Of a stretch of DNA of 64,000 bases, positions 26,001-54,960 are shown piece by piece. The notes under the pieces are model-generated. The model was not told the DNA's origin. It made no database searches and was given only the letters and a program-made list of their open reading frames with translations. This stretch comes from Baylisascaris procyonis (Eukaryota > Nematoda > Chromadorea > Rhabditida > Ascarididae). Each line of letters starts with the position of its first letter. Position 1 is the first letter of the stretch. The translations under genes were made by a program, and so were the position numbers. The stretch spans positions 682,001-746,000 of the forward strand of contig JAZARR010000078.1 of NCBI GenBank assembly GCA_037389465.1, in the 5' to 3' direction.

Positions 26001-28080
26001 GGTAATATTGTTCTTGTTCCTCTGAAATATTTCAACGTCCTAAACGTCACAATCAAAACGTCCCAAAAACTGAAAAATAGCTAAATCCGAATAACTTCCT
26101 AAATGTAAAGACAAAATGAAGTTCACAAGCAGTGTCTTTATATACACAGAATGGAGTAACAATTCGAAAGGTGATAGAATCTATTGACTGTTTCATCAGA
26201 ATGTGTGCATAAACATTTAATATTGCTGTCTTAATGCTTGCATTGACTTCCAACTCTGTCATCCAATTCTATCCTCCATCAAGGCAAATAGTCCTCTTAA
26301 TCCATGAACTCTCAAAAGACGAATAGCAGGCCGTTGCTCAAGCCACTTCACAGAGCAGTATGCAGTAATATAAAACCTACTTGTCATGCTTTCCACGTCC
26401 ATTCATTACTCAAATGGATGAATGCTCAGTGAAGGAACTCGTTCGTTTAGAGATCAATTAGGAAGCAATATGAGCTCGGCAGCTTACTTAACCAACGTTT
26501 CAAATCAAAATTCCCATGAATCCTCTGCTCAGGAACACTCAGGAACCTCACTATCCACAATCTCAGAAAAACTTCAACCTCGTAGGAAGATGCCTCTGCA
26601 CAGTTATCTTCGGGAGTCTTTTTTCCATTCTGGAGAAAAGAACTTAAGTGCAAAGAATGCCAGCCGAGACACGCAAGCAACACTTCAGTTTAATCTTGCA
26701 TAGCATAGAGATACGGCATATTGAAGAATATATCCTTTACATCCTCTTTTCCATCTCTAACAGAACATATGGCAAGCAACAAAATATCACAACAAAAGCA
26801 CCGTTGACTGCAGAAAAGGGAGCTGGCTGACATCCGCTGAAAAACAATAAACACATGTTTGCATGAACATACGACATAACAAACCTATCAACATTTACCC
26901 ATGAAAAGATCAGTTGAACAAAAGCAGTTGTAACGCCTGCACTAAGAAAGCGACATTACATGCCCGTCTCTTTTGCCACAAACTTCGTCTAAGTGAAGTA
27001 TCCAGGAGTACCATACATACTGAGTACTACACATTATAGAGTAATAAATGTGACTATTATGTTACTAATAATACCTTCTATTCTATTCAACTTAGCGATT
27101 GAGGATACTTGTATAAAACATTCAGAATGGAAATACCTACATGTGCAGTTTCGTTTTGTACAGTTTATACAAGTACGGCTTATTCCAAATATGTTGCCCT
27201 ACCCGCTTTATTGTGACATGTTGTGTATACGACTTTAACGCCAAATCACAATGAGGAAACCGAGTCAATTTCGAGACAACGTTAGCATCTCTCCATCCCC
27301 TTTACCGATCTCTACTCGCCTCATCATCTTATCAATCGCGCCTCCAGCCTATTACACTAATGCTTCATGAAAAATATGGGCAAATGGCAAAAAACTTGTT
27401 GCTAGTATTTCTTGTTGAACATTCTTTTAATCGTTTTGGAGGCGTTCGTACGACTGTGTTCTTAGAATATGCAAAAGATGCTTAAAATTCAGTAGATAAG
27501 TCAAGATTTTCACTTCGCTTTCTGCAGGAAAATATGAAGGAATGATGACAGAAGTGTTCGGCGAGGAGGAGTGGAAAGGAAGCCTCTTGAAGCTCTCCCA
27601 TCCCGTTCTTATAACATGTCATGCTAACTAAGGAGTTCTGTCGCATAAATGGAAGCATCGCTCTAATTTTCCTAAACAGCAAAGCAGAAATTTTGTCGAA
27701 GCGCACTATTCCGCAAACGGCGAACAACTACTGCCTGGTGGGAGTGCGCACATGTGAAGTTGAAGGGAAATGGATATCTCCACATGAAAATGACAGTTGT
27801 ATTCATCAGTGCAATGAAAAGAAATACTCCAGCTGTCATTTAAGAGGAAAAAGAGAAATGAATGACAAAAATATCCTTTCCTTACACCGCTTCAACAGCT
27901 CTGCTGTTCCACTACATAGAATGAATGAAGCTAGAACCCACATGTAGGAATAGCCGTCAAGCTTGCAACTGTTTGTTAATTTTATACATCCCTCTCACTA
28001 AACATGTGGGCGCTTTAAAAAGTGATTTGGAATCACAGTGAAAAACTTACACTTTAACGAGTGCTGGTTGAATTCCGACG
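23095..28080. other. no supported gene downstream of the kinase
   Basis: Contains a 154-codon minus-strand frame (23604-24068) with hydrophobic stretches, a 93-codon frame (26422-26703) and a cysteine-containing 108-codon frame (27621-27947). None has splice sites or a motif that would support it. Confidence 0.4.
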
Positions 28081-28082
28081 TA

Positions 28083-42431
<14,349 letters not shown>

Positions 42432-42460
42432 TTTGAAGCAATCCTGCAAACAATTGTTTC
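42432..42460 (-). promoter_or_regulatory. probable spliced-leader trans-splice acceptor upstream of the kinase start
   Basis: On the minus strand ATTGTTTGCAG ends at 42444, leaving only 12 bases before the kinase ATG at 42431. That spacing is typical of nematode SL trans-splicing. An ordinary cis acceptor from an upstream non-coding or coding exon cannot be excluded. Confidence 0.55.
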
Positions 42461-45400
42461 TTTAATGCTATGGCACCAACGCGTCGCTGCATCTTTCAAT
42501 TTTTTCGCCTAGAAACAACAAACCAAAAGTCCCAAAGCGATGAAAACTCAGAGAACCTTTGTTCTTGCTATTAAATATCAGCCAAGAAATGACGAAATAC
42601 TCCAACATCATAATAATAATAATTATAATTATGAAACACGCAGGTATACAATAGATTTATGAAAGGGCGCGGACTGCCTATTTTTAATAAGTTTATATTC
42701 GAGTTGGTTAGGAAGCGAATTCGGGCTACAAAAGCGTCGACTGCCTGGAGCATAGATCACATTCTTCGCTTTCCTGGGTGCTGTTCTGCTCCGAATGATC
42801 TATCGGAAGATATGGCTCCCGTTTAAATCATTTAAGTTCAGTAAAATACAAAGCATTCGAATCATCTGTAACCTCAGGAAATCCCGAAGAACGAGTGCTC
42901 GCTGAATGATCTGCGAGCTCTCGGAATCAGGCATAAGCACATTACTGCAGAACCTGTTCACACAAACTGCTGCTGCATCAGCAGTTAATGCGGAAACGTT
43001 TCAACTGACCGCAATTTAATCGGTCCATCTGCAGGTGTCTACAATGGCTACGTGTCTCGGAGCAAACATGAGTGTATCACTCGCCCTAGTATTCTGAGAA
43101 CTTTTACAACACAATATTTGTGAGTGCAATTAGCACCTTACCAAAATTTACGATGCATTAGCCGGCAAGAAGTTATTTTATAGGCAATGAAATCGAGCCT
43201 TTCTACGGTGAACCATTCAATGAACGAGTGCAACCAAGCAATTTTTACACGCGATATATCAGGCCCTGGTAATATCCACTTTAGGAAACATCCGAGAGAC
43301 AATCCTTCCTCTGATATACGGGCACATCACACACATTTTTTGGTTTTTATCGGAAAGCCCCGCCTAAAAATTCATGTCACCCTTATGCTTGACATTGTGA
43401 AGTTAGCTACAGTTTCGTTCTCTGCTTCCGTTCCCTGTGGTGAGAACGTGTGAGACGATCCTCCAAACGTAAAGACCTCGTTGAAAAAAGGCATAACTTT
43501 ATCAAAAAAAAAAACACACTACTGCCAGCAAGATCCACTTAAAATTGCGCTACGTATGCTATTAAAAGCGAATCACAATTCACAAACACAAATTTCTTCG
43601 AACAATACAGCAGCTGTCAGAATTTTGAAATGAATTACTAACAAACAAAATCGATATAACGATTCTGTTGCACATTTTCTCGAATGAAAAGTACACCTGC
43701 TTTTCCTTGATAAAATTTCATCAAGACGAGAATGTCGCTGTGGGCGAATTTACCACCAAAGATCACCTGATGGCGCAAGTGCATAGTAGAAGCGATAATG
43801 AGTCAAAGGTCACGGAAAAAAGGATAGATGGAGGCTTGGAGATGAGTTTGCACTGGTGGTGCTCAGTGCGGCGAATACTTCTCTAATAAAATGGTTGACG
43901 GGTGGTGTGGTCTATGCACTTCTATGCAGTCATTATAGCTTCTTTTAGAACGGCTGCTAACGTAGATTTTCGTTTTACTGAGCTTGTTCCCTGCACGGCC
44001 CTATTGTCTATTCTAATCCTTGGCTTACTCGACTTTTAAGTTAACTTAGGCGACAACATCGTCTATCCTGTATAAGGAGTATCGTTTCGTTGCTAATTCA
44101 GACTGAATCCCTTGATTGGACTCATTCGATCCTCATGTCATATGAGCCGGCAATCAATGCGCTTTTGCTATTTGGTAAGCAATTCGTTTACTATGCATCA
44201 ATTATTTAAATAAAGCCAACCACTGTCAAGGATATTAATTTTCCTCACATAAGAAATGTTTTTTTTTCATTATCAAATTCGTAACAGGAGGCGAAAATTT
44301 AACTCGAATGAATCGAGAGTACTACACAGTGCATCATAATAAGAAGCCATCAAATAGAGAGCACAATGCGTGATGTATGTGACACGAAAATGCAGTTTAC
44401 TTGCAAAGTGCAAAAGGTAACAACACGATAGCATTAATAGGTAGCACATTAATCAGGTGTAGGCAAGAGCTTTGATCAATTTCAGTGATAGGACTGAAAT
44501 GAAGTGTTTCATTGCAAAGACGTTCTAAGATCCGATTCAAAGCGTGCTATCGAATCGGACTTGATGACTTCTTCCGACAATCCGTTTCATAAAGCAACAA
44601 TTCCATTTAGACACGGACTTTTAAGCAACCCAGCTGTGTTATGAAAGAATTTTTTCTCTTGCTGACGTTTCTCGGGATTCGTATTAAGGCGGTAAATGGA
44701 AAAGATTAATAAGAGGAAGAGTGATAAAATTCGAATAATGTTATGCATCATGATCACATCATTATAAAAGCAACAGTATTCCAGAGTTTAAAAGCTGATG
44801 CGCCGAAGTCTACTCTAATGTTCCAAACTGCAAGGATTGAGCAAATGAAACAACGTGTTTGTTGAAGCACTGTTGGGTATTCATTATTAGATTAATAAAA
44901 TAGTTATGAAGAGTAATTCTTTGATGAATGCATTGAACAGTTGGTGCGCAGCTAACTAGCAAGCTTTTCTATGCGAATTGAGTCCAACAAAACAACAATA
45001 GTAAGCACTCTCGAAACTTAATCATTTTGATATGCGTAAGTCTTCTGTAACAGTAAAATTGCTCTCGTATGCAATATTGCATTCATGCTTACATGACGAA
45101 TAAAGCACTTAATAACCTATACCTGTAGATCGTAAAACAGTGGGCACTTAATCTAGTTTTCCTTTATGAGACTGATAAAACAGTGCAAAAGTTTTTTGAT
45201 GCCTATCAGCCTAACGTCGAATGACAAGCTTGCCAAAGCGAGATTTAAATTGACAATCAAATAAAATGAAAGATTTGTGCGCGAAATATTTCGTGCACTT
45301 AAATGTTTTCCTAGCTTTCCAGGCATTTTTAGTTTATCTAATATCATGCGAATCATAACCACATCGCTAAGCCTTTGCCTTGAAAGCTGAGCAGATGTGC

Positions 45401-45601
45401 TTCATACCTGTACCGCTGGAACTGATGCACGCAGAGCAGAGGCGCACCTATCACTTTATCACTTTAAAGACTTCTTTTGGCTATAGACGGCTTTAATTTT
45501 GATGGATATTGCCACAAATAATTTGAAAACCAAGCCTATCATATGAAAATAAGCTTTATTCTCGCTCAAATGCAGATGATAAGCACTGTTTAATGATCAG
45601 T

Positions 45602-45690
45602 GAGAACACTGCCCTTAAATGGGCCCAGATCGACGAACTTCTACTTGCTGGACAGATGCCCTACCATTGAGCTATTGCGGACATGTGCAT
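45602..45690 (-). pseudogene. tRNA-like degenerate sequence
   Basis: The minus strand has a good A-box and D-arm (TAGCTCAATGGTAGGGCA) followed by a possible anticodon stem TCTGT/GTAGA, but the T-arm (GTTCGTCGATC) is disrupted and the acceptor stem mismatched. Likely a tRNA pseudogene or tRNA-derived repeat. Confidence 0.35.
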
Positions 45691-45719
45691 ATCCGTTGTG
45701 CTATTTAAACAATTGCAGT

Positions 45720-45782
45720 CAGTAGGACTATAAGAAAAAATAACGGCGATAGGTCGCAAGTTCGAATCCGTCTGCCTACTGT
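45720..45782 (+). pseudogene. second tRNA-like remnant
   Basis: CAGTAGG and CCTACTG form a perfect seven-base outer stem, with a B-box-like AGTTCGAATCC inside, but the total length (about 62 nt) is too short and the T-stem does not pair. It lies 30 nt from the other remnant on the opposite strand. Confidence 0.25.
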
Positions 45783-46574
45783 CATTTTCAATGATCATTC
45801 AATGAAAGCTTGGTCGCCTTTTACATGAATGTCCTAGATTTTTATTCCAACAACAATCAGAACTATAGCACCTCTATGCAATGAGAAGAATAATGACGAG
45901 CAATAAAGAATCATAGTTGTTTTTTTTTCGCTGGAATTTCAAGCTCACAAGTCAGCGAACAATAATATAGCACCAATTATGCATTAGGCCTATTTTGTTA
46001 CTTTTTTAATAGCCTATTTATTATAGAAGTATTTCAATTAAAATGCAACTAGTATGATAAACATCACTACGACCTATAAAAACTGCATTTATGTTAACAG
46101 AAAACTCGAACACCCTTCCATAAAACCGGTGATGCTTTACAATAGAAGGAAAGCCTATAAAAATTTATTTTGCATACAGTAAGTGAGTGAATTATACTAA
46201 AATAACAATAGATTAGGCTGAGATGCGATAGTAAATTAACTATAGTAACGGAACTCTACGCCAACATGACGTAAAGTAGCTAGCTGCAAGAACTATGCAA
46301 CAGCATCTACAAAATGCACGCACGCAGTCGTCACTCGCTTATCGCAGTGATGAGCGCAACGATGTGAGCTGAACGCTTGCTCAGCAATGTGCATACGTAC
46401 GTACACAAGCAGTGCTAATACAATCATCTATGACAAGCACATTTAACACAGCTTGAGCATTAACTTTTGAAACGAGTGAACTGTCCTTTGATAAACAATG
46501 CTCTTACTGTAAGGGATAACTTTGAATGCGTATTTTAAATATGAATTTAACTGAAGGTTGAATTTATCATAAAG

Positions 46575-47858
<1,284 letters not shown>

Positions 47859-50601
47859 CTTCACCAAGCTATCCTTGAGACATTTTTTGTTCTTGTCATC
47901 AGTTCATGCTCGAGATAAACACGAATCTTACTTTCTTTGCTGGAATAAAGACTTGTATTCTTCATCTGAGTGTGAAAAAAACTTCAAATGCGAACTATTT
48001 TTATTGGCATATAGGTTTTCCCTATGCACGCTCATTAAGGCTGAACATGAGAGCATTTTTGCACAATAGAGGCCAAACTACCTACTTTTTACTCAAAATA
48101 CTAGACAAAATTCGCCTTTCAAATATCACAGGAAGCTTCTTCATCCCCTAACGAGTCACCGACGGAAGCAAAATAGGTTTGAAATTGGTCCAAAATTTCG
48201 CAAACACGAATTGAAAAACTTCCAACTTATCAGTTAGCTTCTAAAGTGCTTCTGTTCCCTAATGAGTGCCTAAAATGCTAATTTTGAAATAAAATTTAAT
48301 GCAACGTACAAAACTTTTAGGCAAGAGTCACTGCTGAACGATTCAGACAGCTCAATAAAGATCTGCCTTGAGAACACGTCTTCCCACTCATATTTTTAGA
48401 CTTTATGAAATAAAATTGGGGTTTTTTAAAACTTTGTGAACACAGTCGGAACCTCCGATAATTCCCATAACAGATTCCTTAACCTTATAAAAGGAAGAAA
48501 GCCTTCCGAATGTAAAAGTTTCATTATTTAAAGAAATATTGAATGCCTGAACAAAATCCAACGTCGCATTTTGCATTCGAGTTGCATTTCATTTAAGCAA
48601 GCTGACGAATATCACAACGCACAACGCGATGCCCTGAGCCATAAAATGGTGAATGTGGCTGGGTATCCAGCATGCAAGTTTCCATTCAGCAGGTTTAATG
48701 GATCGCATGGATGAAATAAGCGAGTAGGTTAACCAATAGGGCGCCCATAATGTGCCTTTTTGCCAAGCAAAACAAAGAAGATGCACTGAGAAGCCGTCCC
48801 AAAGCATTTCAAGTGTTTGCAATTTTGCTCAGCACATTTATCGATCGCCAATTTCTTCAACGGTGTATTTGTTACAAACATATCGGTCACTCAGATATTT
48901 TCAAGGTTCTCATCTGTCATCACCGGTCAGCTGGTGACCAGCTGAAGGAACAGCCTCCATGAAACTTATATCAAAAAATTGTCCTTTGAACAACTATTAT
49001 GTTGCATATGCGAAAAAAACGGCACAACTCTACAAATTTTGGTCACTCGAAAAAGGAGAACTTCAGTGTGTGACGGTGTAGAATAAGGCAAGCTTCTTTC
49101 CCCTTCTTTAACTCCGAGTATATGATGCGCTAAATATGCACTTTGTACTCTATTCCTATCTCACAATGTACCAGGTAGCATGAAGGTATAAAGAATGTAA
49201 TTAATCCCTCCCAATAGCTTGTAAGAAAAGGTTATTGTGAACGAAGTGATGCCACTATCTTTTGCAGAACGTTTATAAAATGGTCAAAGAATAGAGTAAC
49301 TTAGAATGCCTGACTCGTCAACAAACTCAGGTGAACAAATCGTGTCGCCTAAACTAGCACTTAATTTCTCAAAGATGAATCGAATCCTTCGAATCGTTGA
49401 CGAAGTTTGATGGAAAAAAACCGAATTGCCTAAACGGTCTGAGACTTTGTAATAAGAGGGAGTGAAGCGCATAAGTTGCTTAGCAATGTTTAGGAAAATT
49501 CGATTTGTTCAAATCGTTTATGGCTTCATGACAAAAAAGGAATCCCTAAAACTTTTTACTTAGAAATTCGTTATTGTATGGAGATAGCAACGCTTATTCC
49601 AAAGCATTTCACTCAGAGCTGTAATGTGCATCTTCGGATGACATACTGAACTCCAAGAATTGTCACCCACATTGCGCTGTGAGGTGGACTTCCACAAAGC
49701 TGCTCATTAAGAGCTTCGACGGAAATGACGGAATTCAGGACCCCGACTTTCAAACTAAATCGGGTGACCCTCACCTTCAAGAATTTCCAGAGTTAGGAAA
49801 GTTGAGTTTCAGGAGTCACTGAGCTACGACTACTTCGGCAGACTCAAAGCGTGAATATATTCATTTACTTATTCACAATTGTATTTCTGCCAGCCGCATG
49901 CAGGCAAACTTTACAAGTAGACTCAGTTACAGGAAAACTTTACGGCTCGTTAATTTTGCACAAGTCTATACCTGGATATTCGTTTTACTCGACACAGTAG
50001 ACTCGATGATTTCGAAATGTGGACGGAGAGACTTCCGCAACGAATTTTGCCAAGAAAAGAAACACATGAAAACTATGTATAAATAGACTAATCAGTACAT
50101 TAAAATACAGAAAGTTTAATCTACTGATAGAACTTTTTCACTGTCGCTAGCGTTTCTTTTAGTTTCTATTAAGATGTTCCAAATCCGTCTAAACAAAGCC
50201 ATCTCAGTGCTGACCACCTTTTCTAATCGGGAATATTGACTTCACTATCTTATTGTAACAAGGACCCCAAAAAACTGATCACTGGTTGTCATAGGAGTCA
50301 AACTTAAAAAAGAAAAAAACATACCTAAGAAGCAAGAAGAGCGAATATGCTCATGAGACGCTGCATCGTTATTAATAGATAGGCCGAGCACAATAGAGAG
50401 CGATGCACTCACTGTACTAGAGTATTGTTTGTGTTGCTTTGTTTACATGTCTCTAAAATATGCGTTTTTTGTATCGCACTGTTTGCTAACCGAGATCTAT
50501 TGATTTGAGATTCCAAAGGCATTTAAAAAATGAGCAACTTTTGCCACGCCTACAAACTGTACGCCTTTCACCTACTGTACAACTTCGAATTAAACGACAA
50601 G

Positions 50602-50671
50602 ATTATTGACTATCTTTGATTTGTTTGCAGATAAAGGTTACTGGCTATCTTTGACTTGTCTTGCAGATAGG
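50602..50671 (+). repeat. tandem duplication of a roughly 34-bp unit
   Basis: Two adjacent copies of ACTATCTTTGATTTGTTTGC / GCTATCTTTGACTTGTCTTG followed by CAGATA. Each copy ends in an acceptor-like TTGCAG. Confidence 0.7.
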
Positions 50672-50734
50672 GCGCTTCATTGGGGAAAAGAGCGATAGGG
50701 GTTATTTTTCCCTTTAAAATGATGCCGGGTACGA

Positions 50735-50830
50735 CAGCAATGATGTAGTGGAACACTACAACCTCCAGTGAAATTAAGAGTCGATTATAATACCAAAGAC
50801 ACGAACATCACAACTTAATTTTTCGATCCT
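50735..50830 (-). repeat. short second copy of part of the 47.2-kb CR1-like element
   Basis: The plus-strand stretch CCTCCAGTGAAATTAAGAG and its flanks match 47249-47330 at roughly four of five positions over about 80 bases. No reading frame survives. Confidence 0.5.
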
Positions 50831-50852
50831 TCTGACCGAAAAGTGGGGTGAG

Positions 50853-50940
50853 GGTATTAAGGAGGTTTTACTGGTGTGGGGTTTTATTAAGGAGATTTTA
50901 TTGACGTAGGGGTTTATTGAGGAGGTTTTATTGACGTGAG
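50853..50940 (+). repeat. three tandem copies of a 30-bp unit
   Basis: Units of the form ATTAAGGAGGTTTTATTGAC plus a GTAGGGGTTT-like spacer begin near 50853, 50881 and 50911 and differ at a few positions each. Confidence 0.8.
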
Positions 50941-52192
50941 GGTTATGCCTCACAGCAAAAGTTAAATTAGGACTCTTCCTGAGATTATATAATAAATAAA
51001 ACGCGAGATTTCCAACAACTCCTTCAAATCAAAATGCAGCTGTAATGGGAAATAACCTTCCTAAATTTCGTGGTCAAAGTGCATTCACAATTCTCGGCGT
51101 CGTTGGAATAGCAGTTGCTTTAGATTTCTTTACCATAGCTAACTCCTGTGATATGTGATTTTGGTTGAACAGGAAGTGAATATGAATTGAGCTGATTCCA
51201 TAAAACAAACTCTTAATGCATATTTAAAATGAGGATTAAACTGTATGCAAAAAATACTAGTTTCCTAATTATACATGATTCTCCCTCTTACATCCCCACT
51301 TCCACTCAAATGAGAGTGGATTACCCGCAAATATCAGGATTTTAGAGCGGCACGAACTTCTCGATAAAACGCTGCGAAAATACAGAGTTTTGGAGAGCGC
51401 ACAGAGGTTGGGAGGTTTCTTTTTCAGAAAGTTTGCCAGAGATCAAACAATTCTTTGTTAAGAACTTTTCAGCAGTGTAAGAATGCTTTTCTCCATAAGC
51501 GCAGCAGTGGTTGACAAAGACTGAGGACTTGCCAGTTTCAAAGTTCGGATCCGCAGTCTAAATTCTCGGCTTAAAAAATATTAATGAAAACTATCGATCT
51601 GCGAGGTATGAGGGGAAACTTACCAAAAATTCGTACGGGGTGGAGACGAAGGAAAAGCATGAGGTTCTTATAGTTACATGGGTCCAAACCAATAACCGAA
51701 AATTTTTAATTAAAATATTGATATGAGAATAGATACCGAAAATTAAGTTTGTAGAGAATTGCTAAGACTCTTTTTACTCCGATTTTGATCCGCTTAACAT
51801 CAGAGAGATCGAGGAGCTGATTACAACGACAGTGAACTAATTTTTTGATAGAAAAGAAGAAAATTACTGATCCCAGAACTGAATCACACGTTTCTTTCAG
51901 CAATTTTCCACTGGTTTTCTCGCTGTTGAACAATAATGCCACTAACTGGAACCACTTACATGAGCCAATTCAAGTATGCATAAAAAATAACTGCATGAGC
52001 CATTAAAGTTTATTAAAATTGCTTGCTTTGCGACCTCCGGTGACGATGAGGGATTGAGGTTTACTTTTGAGTGATGCAGAGAACTGCATAGAGACGCCAA
52101 ATGAAAACGCCATCTCAGCTGGGAAGACACAAAGCAATGCGAACTGCAAAAGCTTGACGAATGATTAGCTGCAATGTTACTCGGCGGTAACA

Positions 52193-52304
<112 letters not shown>

Positions 52305-52737
52305 CAAATAATTCCCAACACGGTTAATATCCATGCGTTTAGCAAAAAAATGAGATTCTAGCAATAACTGGTAGAAGATCAAGATGGATAAGTTAATGCG
52401 AATGAGCAAAAAATTATAGATAAAAGGACTTCTAGGCATACGCTTTGAAACTTATTCAGTGAACTGTTCAAAACGAATACTTTCTTGACGAAATACCAAA
52501 GAAATTTTTCATTCAAAAAATTTGTACTGTGGTGACACGCCAAGCGATAACGAACACAAAGATAAGGAAGCACAATGAGAAGTAATATAATAGCGTCGTA
52601 AGTGGAAGATTCCACATCAAATAGAAACATTGAAGGGGACATATTTGTATAGTGTCTAAAACGTCGAAAAAGAGCCCAGGGACTTTAAACGTCAGAAAAT
52701 TTGAAAACGGGTATATTATTGTGGGGAAGGGGATTTA

Positions 52738-52790
52738 TATTAGTAGCAGTAGTAGTAGTAGTAGTGGTAACAGTAGTAGTAGTAGTGTCT
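52738..52790. repeat. imperfect (AGT)n trinucleotide repeat
   Basis: GTAGCAGTAGTAGTAGTAG with two interruptions. On the minus strand it is the (ACT)n tail of the CR1-like fragment above it. Confidence 0.85.
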
Positions 52791-53620
52791 TTATTCAATC
52801 AAGCAGGAATAAAGAAAAGATAAGAGGATAAAAAGCAAAGAGATAAAACAGAACGAAACAGAATAGGTCAGTGTAAGCATAAAATGCGATTATTTATACT
52901 TGTATATATTTACAAGAAAAGGACGACCAGACCTGTTGGAAGGTTACGCTGCGCAGGTCATCATATGGAACGCTTCGAACACAACATTATGTACGAGATA
53001 CATAAATACATGAGATCGAAGTTCAGAACCTCAGCAGAGCAAAGCACAAAACCAGTGAAAGTCCAAGCAGTCAAGCGGATTCACGAATACGGTTAAGACT
53101 ACTACTCTTTGAGGTAACTGATTCCAGATCCAGACAATCCTAAATTGAAAGCCATATAAGACCCTATCAGCTGTGCAAGTTTTGAGGGCTAAATGAAAGT
53201 CGTGAACACGGCGCTCTCGAACAGAAACTAGATCGAAGAATTTATATAGTGGAACATCAGAAAAGCCTCAGACAATGCGGTAGCAGAGTGCAGAACAAAC
53301 TGAACTCTTCGATATTCCAGGGAGTGCAAACAGAAGACCTCGAGGCGAGTTGCGCAGTCTGGGTCGAACGGCCCGGGAGAGATCTTGCGAAAACCAAAGC
53401 GAGTGAAATATTTTTAAACTTTTTCAATTTCATTTATATCTTCGTGCAAATAAGGCGACCAAACCTGGAAACAATATTAAAGTATGGGATGGCGGTAGAT
53501 AATAAAGGTTTTAGGGTAATGCTCTAATCATTTGTGCTGTAGCGCACGCAGTATAAAGTTGACGACTCTGAATGCTTTAGCGGAGATCTCCGAATAGTTC
53601 GTATTCCAACAAAGGTCGGA
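52738..53620 (-). pseudogene. CR1-like non-LTR retrotransposon 3' fragment with (ACT)n tail
   Basis: The minus strand carries the C-terminal part of a CR1-type ORF2 in pieces: TRLEVFCLHSLEYRRVQFVL (family form: RLxxLGLxSLEYRRLxxDL), then FRIVWIWNQLPQRVV (family form: FFxxRxxxxWNxLPxxVV). It ends in TTGAATAAAGACAC followed by ACT trinucleotide repeats, which fits a non-LTR 3' terminus. Frameshifts are present. Confidence 0.65.
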
Positions 53621-54589
53621 AGGTCTGAAGCCACAGTCAGCCGATGACAAAAGCGTCCCATTTAGCCTAAGCGGACATTCATGCTAGAAATTGATATGCA
53701 TAACACTGCATTTGTTATGAGAAATACCTAATTGTCATGTTTTTGACCATTCGCTAAACAAAATGAGGTCGCTTTGAAGGATATAAAAATCAGTTGGTGA
53801 ATCGTGTAATCGTCTAGTGATCCGCAAAAATATGTTCTATGAGGATTTTTGGGGTCGACCTTAATCTGCTCATAGTTATATTTCTTGTGCCCTAGCATAA
53901 ACGGCTGTTTCCTGGAAGACCTATAACCAGTGCCAGCAGGGTTACTTCTGAGGCATTACGGTATTTTAGATTCTGTTCACTTTTATTACCATCTTTTCAT
54001 AAACTTTTCACAACCGAGCTCTCTGATCTATGGCTCTTTCGATTCACTCTAAGGTGCTATTTTTAACAAACAACGCGCTTCTTGTTGACTTAAAACATTC
54101 CAAATATGGGATTTCTTCACTAAAGTCCACTACATAATTGTTGATCTCGTATTACAAGTAGGCGATGGCTAATGAGTTGGATTCAACAGTGAAGCATGAA
54201 GAGGTTGCTTTCTTGAATTGGAAGTAGGCAATTCTCGAAAATGGAGAATCTCTGAAGAGGATCTCCATGACATTTGCGTTGCACCTACTTGAACAATGCA
54301 ACACAGATACAACTTGAATAACATTTGGTCGGCATTTATAAAAAAGAAAAGACTTCACGTGAGACAGATGTTGCACCGACGCATGAAAACAGCTTCTTTT
54401 ATATTTTAAGTTTAAAAAATTATGCAATGGAAACCGGAAGGACATGAACAAGAAGAAGTCAGCTAGAGTATAGCAGTTATAATTTGATTCTAACCACCAG
54501 AGTTATTAATTAAGCATTTACAAGCAAAAGATGCTACCTTTACAAATTCAAACAAATATTGCTCGAAAAAGGAAATCAGTGACGACCAC

Positions 54590-54960
54590 AACCGAAACAT
54601 TCACATTGTATGTGTGTGATTGCGCGTAATTGTTCGGACGCGCGCGGAAATGAAAAGAAAACAACGGTTGACTGAGCGGCGGTAAAAACGACGATCACAA
54701 CGATGGGGCGACATTGAGATCGTTGCAAACGAGGAGGGGTTGACGGTCGCCGTGCATGCGTCGATCGCGACGTTGAGCGACGCTCAAACTTGCATTCAGC
54801 ACATGTCAGCTGCACTTTTATATTTTTCCAGGTGCGCGAAGGTTTCACGCACCAACGATATTTGCACCTAGAGCATCTGGAAGGAGGATGAGGCGGGGAG
54901 GTGGAGGGAGTATGGGGGCCGGGCAAAGACAGGAGGGGGAGGAGAGAGTGGATGAATGGC
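54590..54960 (-). promoter_or_regulatory. GC- and CpG-rich island with TATA box and E-box
   Basis: Strong departure from the AT-rich surroundings, with many CG dinucleotides (CGCGCGCG, GTCGATCGCGACG). On the minus strand TATAAAAG (54822-54815) is followed by CAGCTG. A 116-codon minus-strand frame and a plus-strand frame (after TTTTTCCAG at about 54831) are both open, as expected of high GC. Could be a promoter, an element end or an exon; no choice can be made here. Confidence 0.3.

Larger units (their letters stand above)
42465..46560. other. no supported gene; region upstream of the kinase
   Basis: AT-rich intergenic DNA; only the two tRNA-like remnants near 45.6-45.8 kb stand out. Promoter elements of the kinase are expected here but none can be pinpointed. 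Confidence 0.4.

Noticed and set aside
26422..26703. 93-codon serine-rich plus-strand frame
   Set aside because: Chance length, and an equally long frame exists on the opposite strand; nothing recognisable.
27621..27947. 108-codon ATG frame with several cysteines
   Set aside because: This length is expected several times by chance in 64 kb; no splice context, signal peptide or family motif.
50330..50380. Minus-strand ATG with signal-peptide-like MQRLMSIFALLAS before GTATGT
   Set aside because: A TAG stop falls directly before the donor, so the frame cannot pass into an intron.
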